Source of the DNA: Pseudorhodoferax aquiterrae
GTDB lineage: Bacteria; Pseudomonadota; Gammaproteobacteria; Burkholderiales; Burkholderiaceae_C
DNA length: 64,000 bases
Assembly: GCF_014652235.1 (NCBI RefSeq)
Contig: NZ_BMYK01000022.1
Coordinates: 1-64,000, forward strand
Direction: 5' to 3'
The notes beneath the pieces are model-generated. The model made no database searches and was not told the origin of the DNA. It saw only the letters and a program-made list of their open reading frames with translations. Shown here in pieces: positions 1 to 8,591 of the stretch. Made by a program: the position numbers and the translations under genes. Within the stretch, counting starts at the first letter, position 1. Every line of letters starts with the position of its first letter.

Positions 1-113
1 ATGCGGGCGTTGCAGTCCTTGCCCGGGCATCAGCCCGGGCTGCGGCCTGCGCCTTCGCCTGCGACCCGCCGCACCCCGTCGTGGGCGCGATCGGTTCATT
101 CACACGTTCTGAG
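1..113 (+). repeat. Intergenic repeat element, copy 1, cut by the window edge
   Basis: These 113 bases match the reverse complement of 34172-34284 at 106 of 113 positions, so this is one copy of a dispersed repeat. It contains a GC-rich stem, GCCCGGGC-ATCA-GCCCGGGC (21-40), and ends in the 21-base terminal motif (93-113) that bounds both sides of the second copy. No transposase frame is seen. The terminal motif stops at base 113 and the next base begins the ATG of the hydratase gene. About 115 further bases of the element probably lie before base 1, judging by the 229-bp second copy. Confidence 0.8.
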
Positions 114-899
114 ATGCCACCACGTCTCTTGAGCGAGCGCCGCGGCCGCGTGCTGCTGCTGACCATCAGCCAACCCGAAGCCCGCAACGCGCTGCACCCC
201 AGCCTGTACCCGCAGGCGACGAAGCACTTCCGCGACGCTGGGGCCGATGACGGCCTGGGCGCCATCGTGCTGTGCGGCGACGGCGCGCACTTCTGCGGCG
301 GCGGCGACCTGCGCCGGCTGCAGCAGCAGCGTGGGCAGCCGGCCGAGGGCCAGCGGCAGATCCTCGACGCGCTGCACGACTGGATCGAGGCCATGCGTGC
401 CTGCCCGCTGCCCGTGGTCGCCGCGGTCGAAGGCGCGGCGGCCGGCGGCGGTTTCTCCGTGGCGCTGGGCTGCGACCTGATCGTGGCGGCCGAGGATGCG
501 CGCTTCGTCATGTCGTACGTGCGCATCGGCCTGTCGCCCGACGGCGGCGGTTCCGACGCGCTGGCCCGCGCATTGCCGCCGCAGGCTGCGCTGGAACTGC
601 TGCTCGATGGCGATGTGGCCACTGCGCAGCGCCTGCACGCGCTCGGCCTGGTCAACCGCCTCGCGCCGCCGGGCCAGGCCCTCGCCACCGCCCTGGCCTG
701 GGCCGAGCGCCTCGCGCAAGGCCCGCGTGCCGCGCAGCAGCGCATCAAGCAGCTCGTGCACGCCGCGCGTGGCCGTGGACACCGCGCCCAGCTCGACGCC
801 GAGCGCGACGCCTTCGTCGCCAGCCTCTACGGCCCCGAGGCCGGCGAGGGCATCGCGGCCTTCCTCGACAAACGCAAGCCGACCTACCCCGCCCCATGA
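114..899 (+). CDS. Enoyl-CoA hydratase/isomerase family protein
   Basis: This 261-residue protein is a full-length crotonase-fold enzyme, a family that hydrates or isomerises acyl-CoA thioesters. It shows the early PEARNAL segment, the oxyanion-hole region HFCGGGDL near residue 60 and the second glycine-rich segment GAAAGGGFSVALGCDL near residue 105. The ATG at 114 gives the expected N-terminus (MPPRLLSERRG) but has no visible ribosome binding site, because the repeat element ends at base 113. An in-frame GTG at 81 lies inside the repeat. The stop overlaps the ATG of the acyl-CoA synthetase, so the two are probably cotranscribed. The exact substrate is not readable. Confidence 0.9.
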   Translation: MPPRLLSERRGRVLLLTISQPEARNALHPSLYPQATKHFRDAGADDGLGAIVLCGDGAHFCGGGDLRRLQQQRGQPAEGQRQILDALHDWIEAMRACPLPVVAAVEGAAAGGGFSVALGCDLIVAAEDARFVMSYVRIGLSPDGGGSDALARALPPQAALELLLDGDVATAQRLHALGLVNRLAPPGQALATALAWAERLAQGPRAAQQRIKQLVHAARGRGHRAQLDAERDAFVASLYGPEAGEGIAAFLDKRKPTYPAP

Positions 900-3010
900 C
901 CGACCTGCTCACCGCCGCGCTGAACCCGTCCTCCATCGCCGTCATCGGCGCCTCCGAGAACCCGCACAAGATCGGTGGCCGCCCCATCGCCTACATGCAG
1001 CGCATGGGCTACCAGGGCCGGCTCTACCCGATCAACCCCAGCCGGCGCGAGCTGCAGGGCCTGGCGTGCTATGCGGCGCTGGCCGATCTGCCCGAGGTGC
1101 CCGAGATGGCCATCGTCATCGTCGCGGGCGATCAGGCCGTCGCGGCGGTGGAGGACTGCGCTGCACGCGGCGTACGCTGCGCCGTGGTGATCGCCTCGGG
1201 CTTCGGCGAGACCGGCGCCCAGGGCCGCGCGCAGCAGGACCACATGCGCGACGTGGCCCGCGCGGCGGGCATGCGCCTCATCGGTCCCAACACCCAGGGC
1301 CTGGCCAACTTCGGGACGGGCGCCATCGCGAGCTTCTCCACGCTGTTCACCGAGATGCCGCCAGCCGACGGCCCCGTGGCCGTGGTCAGCCAGAGCGGCG
1401 GCATGGCGGCCATGGCCTACGGCCTGCTGCGCCAGCGCGGCCTGGGCGTGCGCCATGTGCATGCCACCGGCAACGAGGCCGACGTGCGTGTGGCCGACCT
1501 GGCCTGGGCCGTCGCGCAGGATCCCGAGGTCAAGCTGCTGCTGCTGTATCTGGAGCACATCGCCAACCCGGCCCTGCTGGCCGCCACGGCCGCCCATGCA
1601 CGCCAGCGCGGCCTGCCCATCGTGGCCGTGAAGGCCGGGCGCACGGCCGGCGGCGCGCAGGCCGCTTCCTCGCACACGGGCGCGCTGGCCAACGAAGACC
1701 GTGTGGTCGAGGCCTTCCTGCGCCGCCATGGCATCTGGCGTGCGCGCGACCCGCATGCCCTGGCATTGGCGGCCCCGGGCTACCTGCAGGGCTGGCGGCC
1801 CGCCGGGCGCCGCCTGGTCATCGTCAGCAACTCGGGCGCCAGCTGCGTGATGGGGGCCGACGCGGCCGAGCAGCATGGCCTGTCGATCGCCACGCTGTCC
1901 GAGGCCACGCGGCGCGAACTGGCGGCGCGGCTGCCGGGCTTCGCGACGACCACCAACCCCATCGACATCACGGCCGCGCTGCTGTCCAACAGCGGCCTGT
2001 TCAGCGAGGTGCTGCCCGTGCTCGCGCAGGACGATGCGGCCGACATGGTCTTCATCCACATCCCGGTCTCGGGCGCCGGCTACGACGTGGAGCGCTTCGC
2101 GCGCGACACCGCCGCGTTCGCCCGGGCCAGCGGCAAGCCCGTGGCCGTGGCGGCCTGGCAGGAGAGCGTGGCGCAAGTCTTCCGTGCGGCCGGCGTGGCG
2201 ACCTATGCCAACGAGGACGAGGCGCTGGGCGCACTGGCCCAGGTGGCCGGGCACACGGCACTGCTGCGCGAGCCGCTGCCCGTGCTACCGACATCGGCGC
2301 CTGCCATGCTGCCCGCGGGCGAGGGCCTGCTCAACGAAGCCGACAGCCTGGCCCTGCTGGCCGCGCACGGCGTGCCGGTGGTCGCGCACCGGCTGTGCCG
2401 CAGCGCCGACGAGGCCCGCGCCGCCTTCGCCGAACTCGGTGGCCCCGTGGCCGTGAAGGCCTGCTCGCGCGACGTGCCGCACAAGTCCGAGCACGGCCTG
2501 GTGGCCTTGAACCTGCAGGATGCCGATGCCGTGGCCGCCGCCTTCACACAGCAGTGGAGCCGGCTCGCGGCCATGGGCGCCGCGCAGGAGGGCGTGCTGG
2601 TCGCGCGCATGCAGCACGGCCGGCACGAGGCCATGGTCGGCGCCCACATCGACCCGCAGTTCGGCCCGGTCGTGGCCGTGGGCGATGGTGGCAAGTACGT
2701 GGAGGCCATGCGCGACGTGGCGCTGCTGGTACCGCCCTTCGCGCATGGCGAGGTGGTGCAGGCGCTGCGTGGCCTGCGCATCGCGCCGCTGCTGGCCGGC
2801 ACGCGCGGCGACCCCGCGCTGGATGTACAGGCGCTGGCCGACATCGCCGTGCGCGTGGGCGGCCTGATCAGCGCCGGGGCCGGCCGCATCGCCGCGATCG
2901 ACCTCAACCCGGTGATGCTGGGTCCGGCCGGCCAGGGCGCGGTGGTCGTCGATGCCCTGGTCGACCTGGGCGGCGCCGGCACGCGGCCGGCGCCGGGACC
3001 GCGCTCATGA
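896..3010 (+). CDS. NDP-forming acyl-CoA synthetase (acetate--CoA ligase family)
   Basis: This 704-residue protein has the fused alpha-beta layout of the ADP-forming acyl-CoA synthetases, which interconvert an acyl-CoA and the free acid with nucleotide phosphorylation. The N-terminal CoA-binding Rossmann domain (SIAVIGASENPHKIGG, residues 12-27) is followed by the ligase domain with the phosphohistidine motif SSHTGAL (His260). A C-terminal ATP-grasp half begins near residue 480 (PVAVKACSRDVPHKSEHG). It overlaps the hydratase gene by 4 bp, which suggests joint action on one acyl-CoA. Some relatives are protein acyltransferases, but no GNAT domain is present here. Confidence 0.9.
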   Translation: MTDLLTAALNPSSIAVIGASENPHKIGGRPIAYMQRMGYQGRLYPINPSRRELQGLACYAALADLPEVPEMAIVIVAGDQAVAAVEDCAARGVRCAVVIASGFGETGAQGRAQQDHMRDVARAAGMRLIGPNTQGLANFGTGAIASFSTLFTEMPPADGPVAVVSQSGGMAAMAYGLLRQRGLGVRHVHATGNEADVRVADLAWAVAQDPEVKLLLLYLEHIANPALLAATAAHARQRGLPIVAVKAGRTAGGAQAASSHTGALANEDRVVEAFLRRHGIWRARDPHALALAAPGYLQGWRPAGRRLVIVSNSGASCVMGADAAEQHGLSIATLSEATRRELAARLPGFATTTNPIDITAALLSNSGLFSEVLPVLAQDDAADMVFIHIPVSGAGYDVERFARDTAAFARASGKPVAVAAWQESVAQVFRAAGVATYANEDEALGALAQVAGHTALLREPLPVLPTSAPAMLPAGEGLLNEADSLALLAAHGVPVVAHRLCRSADEARAAFAELGGPVAVKACSRDVPHKSEHGLVALNLQDADAVAAAFTQQWSRLAAMGAAQEGVLVARMQHGRHEAMVGAHIDPQFGPVVAVGDGGKYVEAMRDVALLVPPFAHGEVVQALRGLRIAPLLAGTRGDPALDVQALADIAVRVGGLISAGAGRIAAIDLNPVMLGPAGQGAVVVDALVDLGGAGTRPAPGPRS

Positions 3011-3024
3011 GCGCGCGCTGCGGA

Positions 3025-4590
3025 TCACCGCTCCTGCAGCCACTTCACGGCCGGTGCCTTGAAGTTGCCCTTGCCGCGCTGTGCGTTCACCGTCTCGGTG
3101 CTCATGGCGAAGAACAGCGTGGCGTGGGCCACCGCGTCGCTGTTGACGTCGAGCGCGTCGTCGTTGTTGTTGGCGTAGTTGTCGCAGCTCTGGTGGTAGC
3201 AAGGGTCGTAGGCGGTGCCGGCCGTGCCGCCGAACAGGGCGGCTTCCTGCGCGGTCTTGATGCCCTCGGCGCCAGTGAACAGGCCACCCGCGGGAATGCC
3301 GTTGGCGATGAAGGGCCCGTAGTCGGAGCGTCCGGTGAAGTCCGTCCCCTTGAACGGCACGCCGCGCTGGCTGTAGAAGGCCTCGAACACCTTCTCGATC
3401 TCGGCCGAGCCGCCGGGGCCGGGGCCTTCGCCCTCGCCATCGGAATCGTCCCCGTCGTAGATGAAGAAGGCGTGGTTCGGCGAGCCGATCATGTCGAAGT
3501 TCAGGTACAGCGCGATGCGGTCGCGCTCGGCCTGCGCGAGGCCGGCGACATAGGCGGTCGAACCGAGCAGGCCGCCCTCCTCCGCACCCCACCAGGCGAA
3601 GCGCAGCTTGTTGCGCGGCTTGACCTTGGCCATCTGCAGCGCAGTTTCGAGGATGGCGGCACTGCCCGAGCCGTTGTCGTTGATGCCGGGTCCGCGCTGC
3701 ACGGAATCCAGGTGCGCGCCGACCATCACCACGTTGTTCGGGTCGCCCGTGCGCGACTCGGCGATGACGTTGTACTGCACCGTCTGCTGCGGCGCGTCCA
3801 GCGCGATCGTGGCCTGCGCGCCAGGCTGCGACAGCGCCACGCCATCGGCGTAGGAAGCGCCCACGACCGGGATGCCGACGATGTTCTGCCCGCCCAGCGT
3901 GCCGACGATCAGGTCCATGCGGTCCGGAGTCTCGGCGTTGCCCTGGTTGAAGATGATCACCGCCGAGGCACCGGCGGCCGCGGCGTTCAAGGCCTTGGTG
4001 GCGAACGGGCAGGTGCCGCGCTGGACCAGGGCGATGTTGCCCGCGACGAAGCCGGCAAAATCGGCCGCCTCGCAGCCGCTGGAGCTGTCGCGCGGCGGCA
4101 CGAGGTTGATGTCGACCGGCGTCACCGCCGCCGTGACCGTGCCGTAGCCGGTGCCGGTGAAGGCGCCGGTCTCGTAGCTGGCTGCCACGGGCGCCAGCTG
4201 GCGCAGCGTGGGCAGCGGCACGTACAGGAACGGGAAGCTGTTGAGCGTGACGCTGTAGCCGGCCGCCGTCATCTGCTCGACGACGTAGTCCACGCTGCGC
4301 GCGTAGCCCGGCGTGCCGGCCGCACGCGTGCCGCCATTGGCGTCGGCAATCGCCTGCAGTGCGGCCTGGTGGCGCCGCACGCCGTCCAGCGTCACGCACT
4401 CCGTCAGCTTGTCCAGCGTGTTGTTGACCCGTGCCTGGCAGGCCGAGCCCGCGCCCTGTGCCATGGCACGTTCGGTGACCGACATGTCGCTGCCGCCACC
4501 GCAGGCCGCCAGCGCAAGCGCGGCCACCACGCCGGCGCCATGCGGGCGCAGGCCGCGCCTGCGTGCCGCCGTTCCGTATACAGATGTCAT
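3025..4590 (-). CDS. M28 family metallopeptidase, predicted lipoprotein
   Basis: This 521-residue protein is a secreted zinc aminopeptidase-like enzyme. The start at 4590 is preceded by a good Shine-Dalgarno (AGGAGGAGA). The N-terminus has a signal peptide ending in a lipobox (LAAC-GGG), so it should be anchored in a membrane outside the cytoplasm. A protease-associated domain lies mid-protein (LVQRGTCPFATKALNAAAAG), followed by the M28 zinc-site motifs GAHLDSVQRGPGINDNGSG and WGAEEGGLLGS. It converges with the acyl-CoA synthetase with 14 bp between stops and points away from atuA. It probably trims peptides or amino-acid derivatives. The substrate is unknown. Confidence 0.9.
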   Translation of the reverse strand: MTSVYGTAARRRGLRPHGAGVVAALALAACGGGSDMSVTERAMAQGAGSACQARVNNTLDKLTECVTLDGVRRHQAALQAIADANGGTRAAGTPGYARSVDYVVEQMTAAGYSVTLNSFPFLYVPLPTLRQLAPVAASYETGAFTGTGYGTVTAAVTPVDINLVPPRDSSSGCEAADFAGFVAGNIALVQRGTCPFATKALNAAAAGASAVIIFNQGNAETPDRMDLIVGTLGGQNIVGIPVVGASYADGVALSQPGAQATIALDAPQQTVQYNVIAESRTGDPNNVVMVGAHLDSVQRGPGINDNGSGSAAILETALQMAKVKPRNKLRFAWWGAEEGGLLGSTAYVAGLAQAERDRIALYLNFDMIGSPNHAFFIYDGDDSDGEGEGPGPGGSAEIEKVFEAFYSQRGVPFKGTDFTGRSDYGPFIANGIPAGGLFTGAEGIKTAQEAALFGGTAGTAYDPCYHQSCDNYANNNDDALDVNSDAVAHATLFFAMSTETVNAQRGKGNFKAPAVKWLQER

Positions 4591-4639
4591 GGGGTCTCCT
4601 CCTGTGTGCTGAGTGGGGGTGCGCAGCGTACTCCCCGCG

Positions 4640-4662
4640 TTTGCGTGCCGGCACCTCGCAAA
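4640..4662. promoter_or_regulatory. Inverted repeat in the peptidase/atuA divergent promoter region
   Basis: TTTGCG (4640-4645) and CGCAAA (4657-4662) form a perfect 6-bp inverted repeat with an 11-base spacer that itself contains GCCGGC. The position between two divergent genes and the spacing suit a regulator operator. No regulator gene adjoins it, so the assignment is inference. Confidence 0.35.
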
Positions 4663-4711
4663 AACCCCGATGGCGCAACCCAAGCGTGCGACAACACACC
4701 GTGAGGAATCC

Positions 4712-6067
4712 ATGAGCAAGACCATCCGCATCGGCTCCGGCTCGGCCTGGTGGGGCGACCGCGTCGAACCCGCGCAGCTGAACGCCGAACAGGGCCGGCT
4801 CGACTACCTGTGCTTCGAGACCATGGCCGAGGCCACGGTCTCGGCGGCCCAGGTGCGCGCGCGCCGCGACCCGTCCTTCCCGGGCTACGACACCTACCTG
4901 GACGACCGCATGCGCGCCGTGCTGCCGGCCTGCATGGCCCAGGGCGTGCGCATCGTGTCCAACCAGGGCTGGATCAACCCGCGCGGCGCCGCCGCCCGCA
5001 TCGCCGAACTGCTGGCCGGCATGGGCCACAGGGGCGTGAAGATCGCGGCCGTGGACGGCAGCCTCGTGACCGAGCGCATCGCGCAGCTGGCGGACACCAT
5101 CATGGAGACCGGCGCGCCGCTCGCGTCGCTGGCGGGCAGCATCATCTCGGCCGAGGTCTACCAGGGCGCCGAGCCCATCGCCCAGGCGCTGCGCGCGGGC
5201 GCGCAGATCGTGGTCACGGGCCGCGTGGCCGACCCCTCGGTTTTCATGGCGCCCATGATGGCCGCGTTCGGCTGGGACCCGCTGGACCATGCCCGCCTGG
5301 GCGCGGGCAACGGCATCGGCCACCTGCTCGAATGCGGTGCCCAGGTCACGGGCGGCTACTTCAGCGACCCCGGCTTCAAGGATGTGCCCGAGCCCTGGAA
5401 CTTCGGTTTCCCGATCGCCGAGGTGTCAGCCGACGGCAGCGCGGTGCTCGAAAAGGTGGCCGGCACGGGCGGCGCGATCGACCTGCGCACCGTCAAGGAG
5501 CAACTGCTCTACGAGGTGCATGACCCCGCCAACTACATCACGCCCGACGTGGTGGTGGACTTCACGAGCACGCGGCTCGAGCAGATCGGGCCCGACCGCG
5601 TGCGCGTGAGCGGCATCACCGGCAAGCCGCGCACGCCCACGCTCAAGGCCTCGGTGGGCTGCACCGAGGGCTTCATCGGCGAGGACATGTTCTTCTACGC
5701 CGGCCCCGGCGCACTGCGCCGCGCGCAACTGGCCAAGCGCATCCTCGAGGAGCGCTTGCGCATCGTGGGTCTGCAAGCCGAGGACCTGCGCATCGACTTC
5801 CTCGGCATGAACGCCGTGCACGGCAAGGCCACGCCCGCCGACTGGCCCGAGCCCTACGAGATCGCAGTGCGCGTGGCCGCGCGCACGCGAACCCGGGAGG
5901 AAGCACTCAAGGTCGGCCGCGAGGTCGACGGCATGGCGGTCTCGGGCATCGCGCACACGGGCAAGCGCGTGCCGCACCAGGACCGCACGCGCGAGGTCAT
6001 CGGCGTGTGGTCCACGCTGGTGCCGCGCGAGGCGGTCCAGCCCGTCATCACCTACCTCGAAAGCTGA
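4712..6067 (+). CDS. AtuA family protein (acyclic terpene utilisation AtuA-like, N-terminal part)
   Basis: This 451-residue protein belongs to the DUF1446/AtuA family. It begins MSKTIRIGSGSAWWGDR, and the conserved glycine-rich start, the SNQGWINPRGAA segment and the GRVADPSVF segment are visible. The ATG at 4712 follows GAGGAA, and the longer upstream frame lacks a ribosome site. In Pseudomonas atuA belongs to the citronellol/geraniol catabolic cluster, but its biochemical role is unresolved. The biotin carboxylase subunits of that pathway (AtuC/AtuF) are absent here. The downstream gene encodes the domain that is C-terminal in fused AtuA proteins, so the family is split in two here. Confidence 0.88.
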   Translation: MSKTIRIGSGSAWWGDRVEPAQLNAEQGRLDYLCFETMAEATVSAAQVRARRDPSFPGYDTYLDDRMRAVLPACMAQGVRIVSNQGWINPRGAAARIAELLAGMGHRGVKIAAVDGSLVTERIAQLADTIMETGAPLASLAGSIISAEVYQGAEPIAQALRAGAQIVVTGRVADPSVFMAPMMAAFGWDPLDHARLGAGNGIGHLLECGAQVTGGYFSDPGFKDVPEPWNFGFPIAEVSADGSAVLEKVAGTGGAIDLRTVKEQLLYEVHDPANYITPDVVVDFTSTRLEQIGPDRVRVSGITGKPRTPTLKASVGCTEGFIGEDMFFYAGPGALRRAQLAKRILEERLRIVGLQAEDLRIDFLGMNAVHGKATPADWPEPYEIAVRVAARTRTREEALKVGREVDGMAVSGIAHTGKRVPHQDRTREVIGVWSTLVPREAVQPVITYLES

Positions 6068-6069
6068 CC

Positions 6070-6432
6070 ATGCAAGTGATGCTCCAACACCTGGCCCATT
6101 GCCGCTCCGGCGACAAGGGCAACACCGTCAACATCGCCGTGTTCGCGTACGAACCGGCGCTGTACCCGCTGCTCGTCGAACAGCTGAGCGCCGAGCGCGT
6201 GAAGGCCTTCTACCAGGGCGCGATCACGGGCGAGGTGCTGCGCTATCCCGTGGACGGCCTGCACGCGATCAACTTCGTCGCGCACGGCGCGCTCGGTGGC
6301 GGCGTCTCGCGCAGCCTCGCACTGGACCAGTACGGCAAGGCCATGTCGGCGGCGCTGCTGCGCTTTCCGATCGACGTGCCCGAGGCACTGATGGGCGAAC
6401 TGCGCAACCACCCCGAAAGGAAGCCCGCATGA
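6070..6432 (+). CDS. AtuA_C domain protein (AtuA-associated small protein)
   Basis: This 120-residue protein corresponds to the C-terminal AtuA domain found fused to, or directly after, AtuA proteins. The conserved start LAHCRSGDKGNTVNIAV and the central HAINFVAHGALGGGVSRSL segment are the family signatures. It starts 2 bp after the atuA-like stop and its stop overlaps the next ATG, so all three genes form one operon. It probably forms a complex with the upstream AtuA-like protein. No catalytic activity can be assigned from sequence. Confidence 0.85.
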   Translation: MQVMLQHLAHCRSGDKGNTVNIAVFAYEPALYPLLVEQLSAERVKAFYQGAITGEVLRYPVDGLHAINFVAHGALGGGVSRSLALDQYGKAMSAALLRFPIDVPEALMGELRNHPERKPA

Positions 6433-7394
6433 AGCGCCGCACCGCATTGCAAGGGCTGGCCGCACTGGCGGCCACCCGCGCCTTCGCACAGCCCGCCTAT
6501 CCCGGCAAGCCCGTGCGCCTCGTCGTGCCCTACCCGCCCGGCGGCACCACCGACCTGCTGGCCCGCCTGGTCGCCGCCGGCCTCGCGGAGAAGCTGGGCC
6601 AGAACTTCACGGTCGAGAACCGGGCCGGCGCGAGCGGTGCCATCGGATCGCTGGCCGTGGCCAAGTCGCCAGCGGATGGCTACACGCTGGTCATGGCCAC
6701 CATCAGTTCGCACGGCATCAACAGCGCGCTGAACAAGGCCCTGCCCTACGACCCGGTGGCCGACTTCGCGCCCATCACCTGCGTGGCGAGCACGCCCAAC
6801 GTCATCACCGTCAACGCGCAGCTGCCCGTCAAGACCCTGCCCGAGCTGCTGGCCATGGCGCGCGCCCAGCCCGGCAAGCTGAGCTTCGGCTCGACCAGCG
6901 CGGGCGGCTCGCCGCACATGAGCGTGGAGCTGCTCAAGATGATGGCCGGTGTGGACATGGTCCACATCCCGTACAAGGGCGGCGGCCCCATGCTGACCGA
7001 CCTGATCGGCGGCCAGATTCCCATGGGCGTGGACAACCTGCCCTCGTCCATGGCCCACATCCAGTCCGGCCGCATCCGCGCGCTGGCCGTCACCACGGCC
7101 CAGCGCTGGCCGGGCACGCCCGACATTCCGACCGTCGCGGAAAGCGGCGTGCCGGGCTACGAGGCCAGTGCCTGGTTCGGCCTGCTGGCGCCGGCCGGCA
7201 CGCCGCGGCCCATCGCCCTGCAGCTGCAGCGCGGCGTGGCCGAACTGCTGGGCCAGCCGGCTGCCGCGCAGCGCCTGCAGGAGATGGGCGCCGCGCCGTT
7301 GGCCAATGCCCCCGACGACTTCGGCCGCCAGATCGCGGCGGAGATCGACAAGTGGAAGAAGGTGGTCGCCGCCACCGGCGTGAAGGTCGAGTGA
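6429..7394 (+). CDS. Bug family (TctC-like) periplasmic solute receptor
   Basis: This 321-residue protein has a short signal peptide (to about residue 20, AFAQP) and the Bug-family motifs YPGKPVRLVVPYPPGGTTD, VENRAGASGAIG, VHIPYKGGGPMLTDL and TVAESGVPGYEA. Bug proteins bind small carboxylates in the periplasm, and some feed the tripartite TctAB permease. No tctA or tctB adjoins it, so it is an orphan receptor. Its overlap with the AtuA_C and CoA-transferase genes suggests that its ligand is the acid degraded by this operon. Confidence 0.93.
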   Translation: MKRRTALQGLAALAATRAFAQPAYPGKPVRLVVPYPPGGTTDLLARLVAAGLAEKLGQNFTVENRAGASGAIGSLAVAKSPADGYTLVMATISSHGINSALNKALPYDPVADFAPITCVASTPNVITVNAQLPVKTLPELLAMARAQPGKLSFGSTSAGGSPHMSVELLKMMAGVDMVHIPYKGGGPMLTDLIGGQIPMGVDNLPSSMAHIQSGRIRALAVTTAQRWPGTPDIPTVAESGVPGYEASAWFGLLAPAGTPRPIALQLQRGVAELLGQPAAAQRLQEMGAAPLANAPDDFGRQIAAEIDKWKKVVAATGVKVE

Positions 7395-8566
7395 TGCCGC
7401 AGGAACAGGCATACGCCGGCCTGCGCGTGCTCGACATGAGCCAGGGCGTGGCCGGCCCCTACTGCGCGACGCTGCTGGCCCTCCAGGGAGCCGACGTGGT
7501 CAAGGTCGAGCCGCCCGGCGGCGACTGGATCCGCGTGATGGGCGGCGGCGAGGCCGGCATGACGCCGCTCGCCGTGGCCAGCAACCTGGGCAAGCGCGCG
7601 CTGTGCATCGACGCGCGCCAGCCCGCCGGCCGGGCCGCCATCGAACGCCTGGCGGCGCGGGCCGACGTGCTGGTCGAGAACTTCCGGCCCGGCGTGATGG
7701 CGCGCCTGGGCCTGGATGCGGCCACGCTCTGCGCCCGCCATCCCGCGCTGGTCTACCTGTCGATCTCGGGCTTCGGCGCGAGCGGACCCTGGGTCGACAA
7801 GCCGGGCACCGATTCCGTGCTGCAGGCCTACACGGGCCTGGCCATGCTCAACCGCGAGCCCGATGGCCGGCCGCGCCGCATCGGCATGCTGGTGCCGGAC
7901 ACGGTCTCGGCGCTGTACGCCACGCAGGCGCTGGGCGCGGCGCTCTATGCGCGCAGCCGCACGGGCCGGGGCCGGCATGTGCAGGTCTCGCTGGCCGAAT
8001 GCTGCGCCGCCTTCCAGGCCGCGCCGATCTACGAGAGCGCGCTGTTCGCGGGCCGCCAGGCGCCGCCCACGGCCGTGCCTTCGGGCGTGTTCCGCACGCA
8101 GGACGGCTTCGTCACGCTGCTGGTGCTGCGGCAGGACATGTGGGAGCGGCTGTGCACGGCGCTGGGCCGCGACGCGTGGCGCAGCGACCCGGACTACGCC
8201 GACAACCACGCGCGCGGCCGCAACGCGGCTGCACTCAACGCGGCCATCGCCGAACAACTGGCCGGGCAGCCCAGCGCGCACTGGATCGCCACGCTGGAAG
8301 CGGCCGACGTGCTGTGCGCCGAGGTGCAGGACTACGCGCAGTTCCGCAACCACCCGCAGATGCAGCACATGGGCACCTTCGGCGCGCTGGCGCAGCCGCC
8401 CTACCAGACCTTGCCCATGCCCTACCTGCCGGGCACGCCGCGCGGCGGGCCGATCCCGCCCGCACCGGCCACGGGGCAGCACACGCGCGCGCTGCTGGCC
8501 GAACTCGGCTATGCCGCTGACGAGGTGGCAGCGCTGGAACGCCACGGCATCGCCGTGCAGGGCTGA
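7394..8566 (+). CDS. Type III CoA transferase (CaiB/BaiF family)
   Basis: This 390-residue protein moves CoA from a donor thioester to a free carboxylic acid. It shows the family opening (LRVLDMSQGVAGPYCATLLALQ is continuous in the protein, residues 10-31), then GADVVKVEPPGGDW and VLVENFRPGVMARLGL, which precedes the DATLCARHPALVYLSISGFG segment. It begins on the last base of the receptor stop codon and is therefore translationally coupled. It would activate the imported acid and so provides the entry step that the AtuA-like proteins could act after. The substrate is unknown. Confidence 0.93.
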   Translation: MPQEQAYAGLRVLDMSQGVAGPYCATLLALQGADVVKVEPPGGDWIRVMGGGEAGMTPLAVASNLGKRALCIDARQPAGRAAIERLAARADVLVENFRPGVMARLGLDAATLCARHPALVYLSISGFGASGPWVDKPGTDSVLQAYTGLAMLNREPDGRPRRIGMLVPDTVSALYATQALGAALYARSRTGRGRHVQVSLAECCAAFQAAPIYESALFAGRQAPPTAVPSGVFRTQDGFVTLLVLRQDMWERLCTALGRDAWRSDPDYADNHARGRNAAALNAAIAEQLAGQPSAHWIATLEAADVLCAEVQDYAQFRNHPQMQHMGTFGALAQPPYQTLPMPYLPGTPRGGPIPPAPATGQHTRALLAELGYAADEVAALERHGIAVQG

Positions 8567-8591
8567 TCCCGCGATAACGAGGAGACGACAC

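Noticed and set aside
496-4704. Open frame of about 1400 codons running through four gene positions
   Set aside because: Out-of-frame reading of GC-rich genes, extremely Arg/Ala/Gly-rich and crossing convergent genes.
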